Below, piece by piece: positions 23,111-23,752 of a stretch of 23,752 bases of DNA. The notes below the pieces were generated by a model, which was not told where the DNA came from, searched no databases, and saw nothing but the letters and a program-made list of their open reading frames with translations. Both the position numbers and the translations under genes were made by a program. The stretch is taken from contig JAZQKI010000003.1 of assembly GCA_045542075.1 (NCBI GenBank), positions 1-23,752 of the forward strand, read 5' to 3'. The first letter of the stretch is position 1. The number at the start of each line of letters is the position of its first letter. The DNA is from SVTX01 sp045542075. Its GTDB lineage: Bacteria > Bacillota > Clostridia > Oscillospirales > CAG-272.

Positions 23111-23752
23111 ATGAGAATTACCATTGGTGGAGATATTTCCATTAAAGACTCTAAAGAGCTGTTTGAACAATGTAAAAGTACAGAGTTGTTTAACGACATT
23201 ATAGGCTTATTCAAATCATCTGACAGGGCAATTATAAATTTGGAATGTGCTATAACCGACAAGGATACTCCAATAAAGAAAATAGGACCAAACCTAAGGG
23301 CACCACTTAATACAGTCAAGGTGCTTAAGGACATCGGGGTGACCGATTGTATTCTTTCAAATAACCACATTTTTGATTTTGGCAAAGCAGGTGCTTTGGA
23401 CACCCTAACCCAACTTAAAGGTTTTGGAATCAATTATACCGGATTTGGAGATAACGAGCAAAGTGCCAGAAAAAATTTGATTATTTCAAATGATAAAATA
23501 GAAGTTGCAATTATTGCCGTTTGCGAACACGAATATTCCTATGCTCTTAGCGACCGTATGGGCGCAAGAGTATACGACCCTTATGATACAAATGATGATA
23601 TTTTGGAAGCTAAAAGAAATGCTGACTATGTTATTGTTATTTATCACGGTGGCAAGGAGAATTGCAGATACCCTTCTCCAAGACTTTTAAAGGCATGTCG
23701 TTCAATGGTTAAACACGGTGCAGATGTGGTTCTTTGCCAGCATAGCCACTGT
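23111..23752 (+). CDS. CapA/PgsA family metallophosphatase-like protein, 3'-truncated
   Basis: The first 214 residues of a protein that runs off the window end. MRITIGGDISI holds the first metal-binding Asp, AIINLECAI the second cluster, SNNHIFDFG the conserved Asn-His, VIYHGGKE and CQHSHC further His ligands. This pattern is the CapA (PGA_cap) family, related to calcineurin-type phosphatases and linked to poly-gamma-glutamate capsules; many members have unknown roles. There is no signal peptide, so this member looks cytoplasmic, unlike classical capsule CapA. GGGAGGAA precedes the ATG. Its codons are visibly AT-richer (AAA, AAT, TTT, ATA) than those of the genes to the left, and it lies just after a tRNA unit, consistent with acquisition by transfer. 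Confidence 0.85.
   Translation, partial: MRITIGGDISIKDSKELFEQCKSTELFNDIIGLFKSSDRAIINLECAITDKDTPIKKIGPNLRAPLNTVKVLKDIGVTDCILSNNHIFDFGKAGALDTLTQLKGFGINYTGFGDNEQSARKNLIISNDKIEVAIIAVCEHEYSYALSDRMGARVYDPYDTNDDILEAKRNADYVIVIYHGGKENCRYPSPRLLKACRSMVKHGADVVLCQHSHC

Overview
The window looks like a chromosomal piece from a Gram-positive, low-to-middle GC member of the Clostridia, probably an uncultured gut Oscillospiraceae/Ruminococcaceae- or Christensenellales-type anaerobe. The evidence is strong AGGAGG-type ribosome sites, sigma-A promoters with 17-18 bp spacers, the Firmicutes block rpmH-rnpA-yidD-yidC-khpB, a split transketolase, a SleB-type wall hydrolase with a copper-amine-oxidase-like domain, and a YtvI-like membrane protein. 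The last two hint at a spore former. Taxonomy is inferred from gene content only.

Layout. (1) 1-7709, plus strand: a Gld-like ABC system. It has a 5'-truncated ATPase, an ABC-2 permease, two tandem GldG-like auxiliary membrane proteins that are clearly paralogous, and a very large (about 980 aa) DUF4340-type membrane-anchored protein, ending at a terminator at 7755-7779. (2) 12764-7804, minus strand: alanine racemase (alr) with its own promoter, a 767-aa lipoprotein resembling DUF5722 proteins, an AraC regulator and a GNAT acetyltransferase, packed with tiny gaps or overlaps. (3) 16220-12811, minus strand: rpmH, rnpA, yidD, yidC and khpB, from a strong promoter to a strong terminator. This is the L34 / RNase P / membrane insertase block usually found beside oriC, but no dnaA is present. 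(4) rpsT (16356-16622, minus) with its own promoter and terminator. (5) 16741-17137: gene-free, filled with a chain of inverted repeats. (6) nnrD (minus) and a divergent AI-2E/YtvI-family gene (plus). (7) A two-gene split transketolase (plus) behind a perfect consensus promoter. (8) A sleB-like hydrolase (minus). (9) tRNA-Met(CAU) and tRNA-Glu(UUC) behind a perfect consensus promoter, then a second chain of hairpins. (10) The start of an AT-richer CapA-family gene that runs off the window end.

How the genes fit together: most are housekeeping functions (ribosome, RNase P, membrane protein insertion, NAD(P)HX repair, pentose phosphate carbon shuffling, D-alanine supply and wall remodelling). 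The less ordinary parts are the enlarged Gld-like operon, the doubly anchored lipoprotein in the alr cluster, the two chains of hairpins between genes, a YidC with Glu where a basic groove residue is expected, and a tRNA-Met with two helix mismatches.
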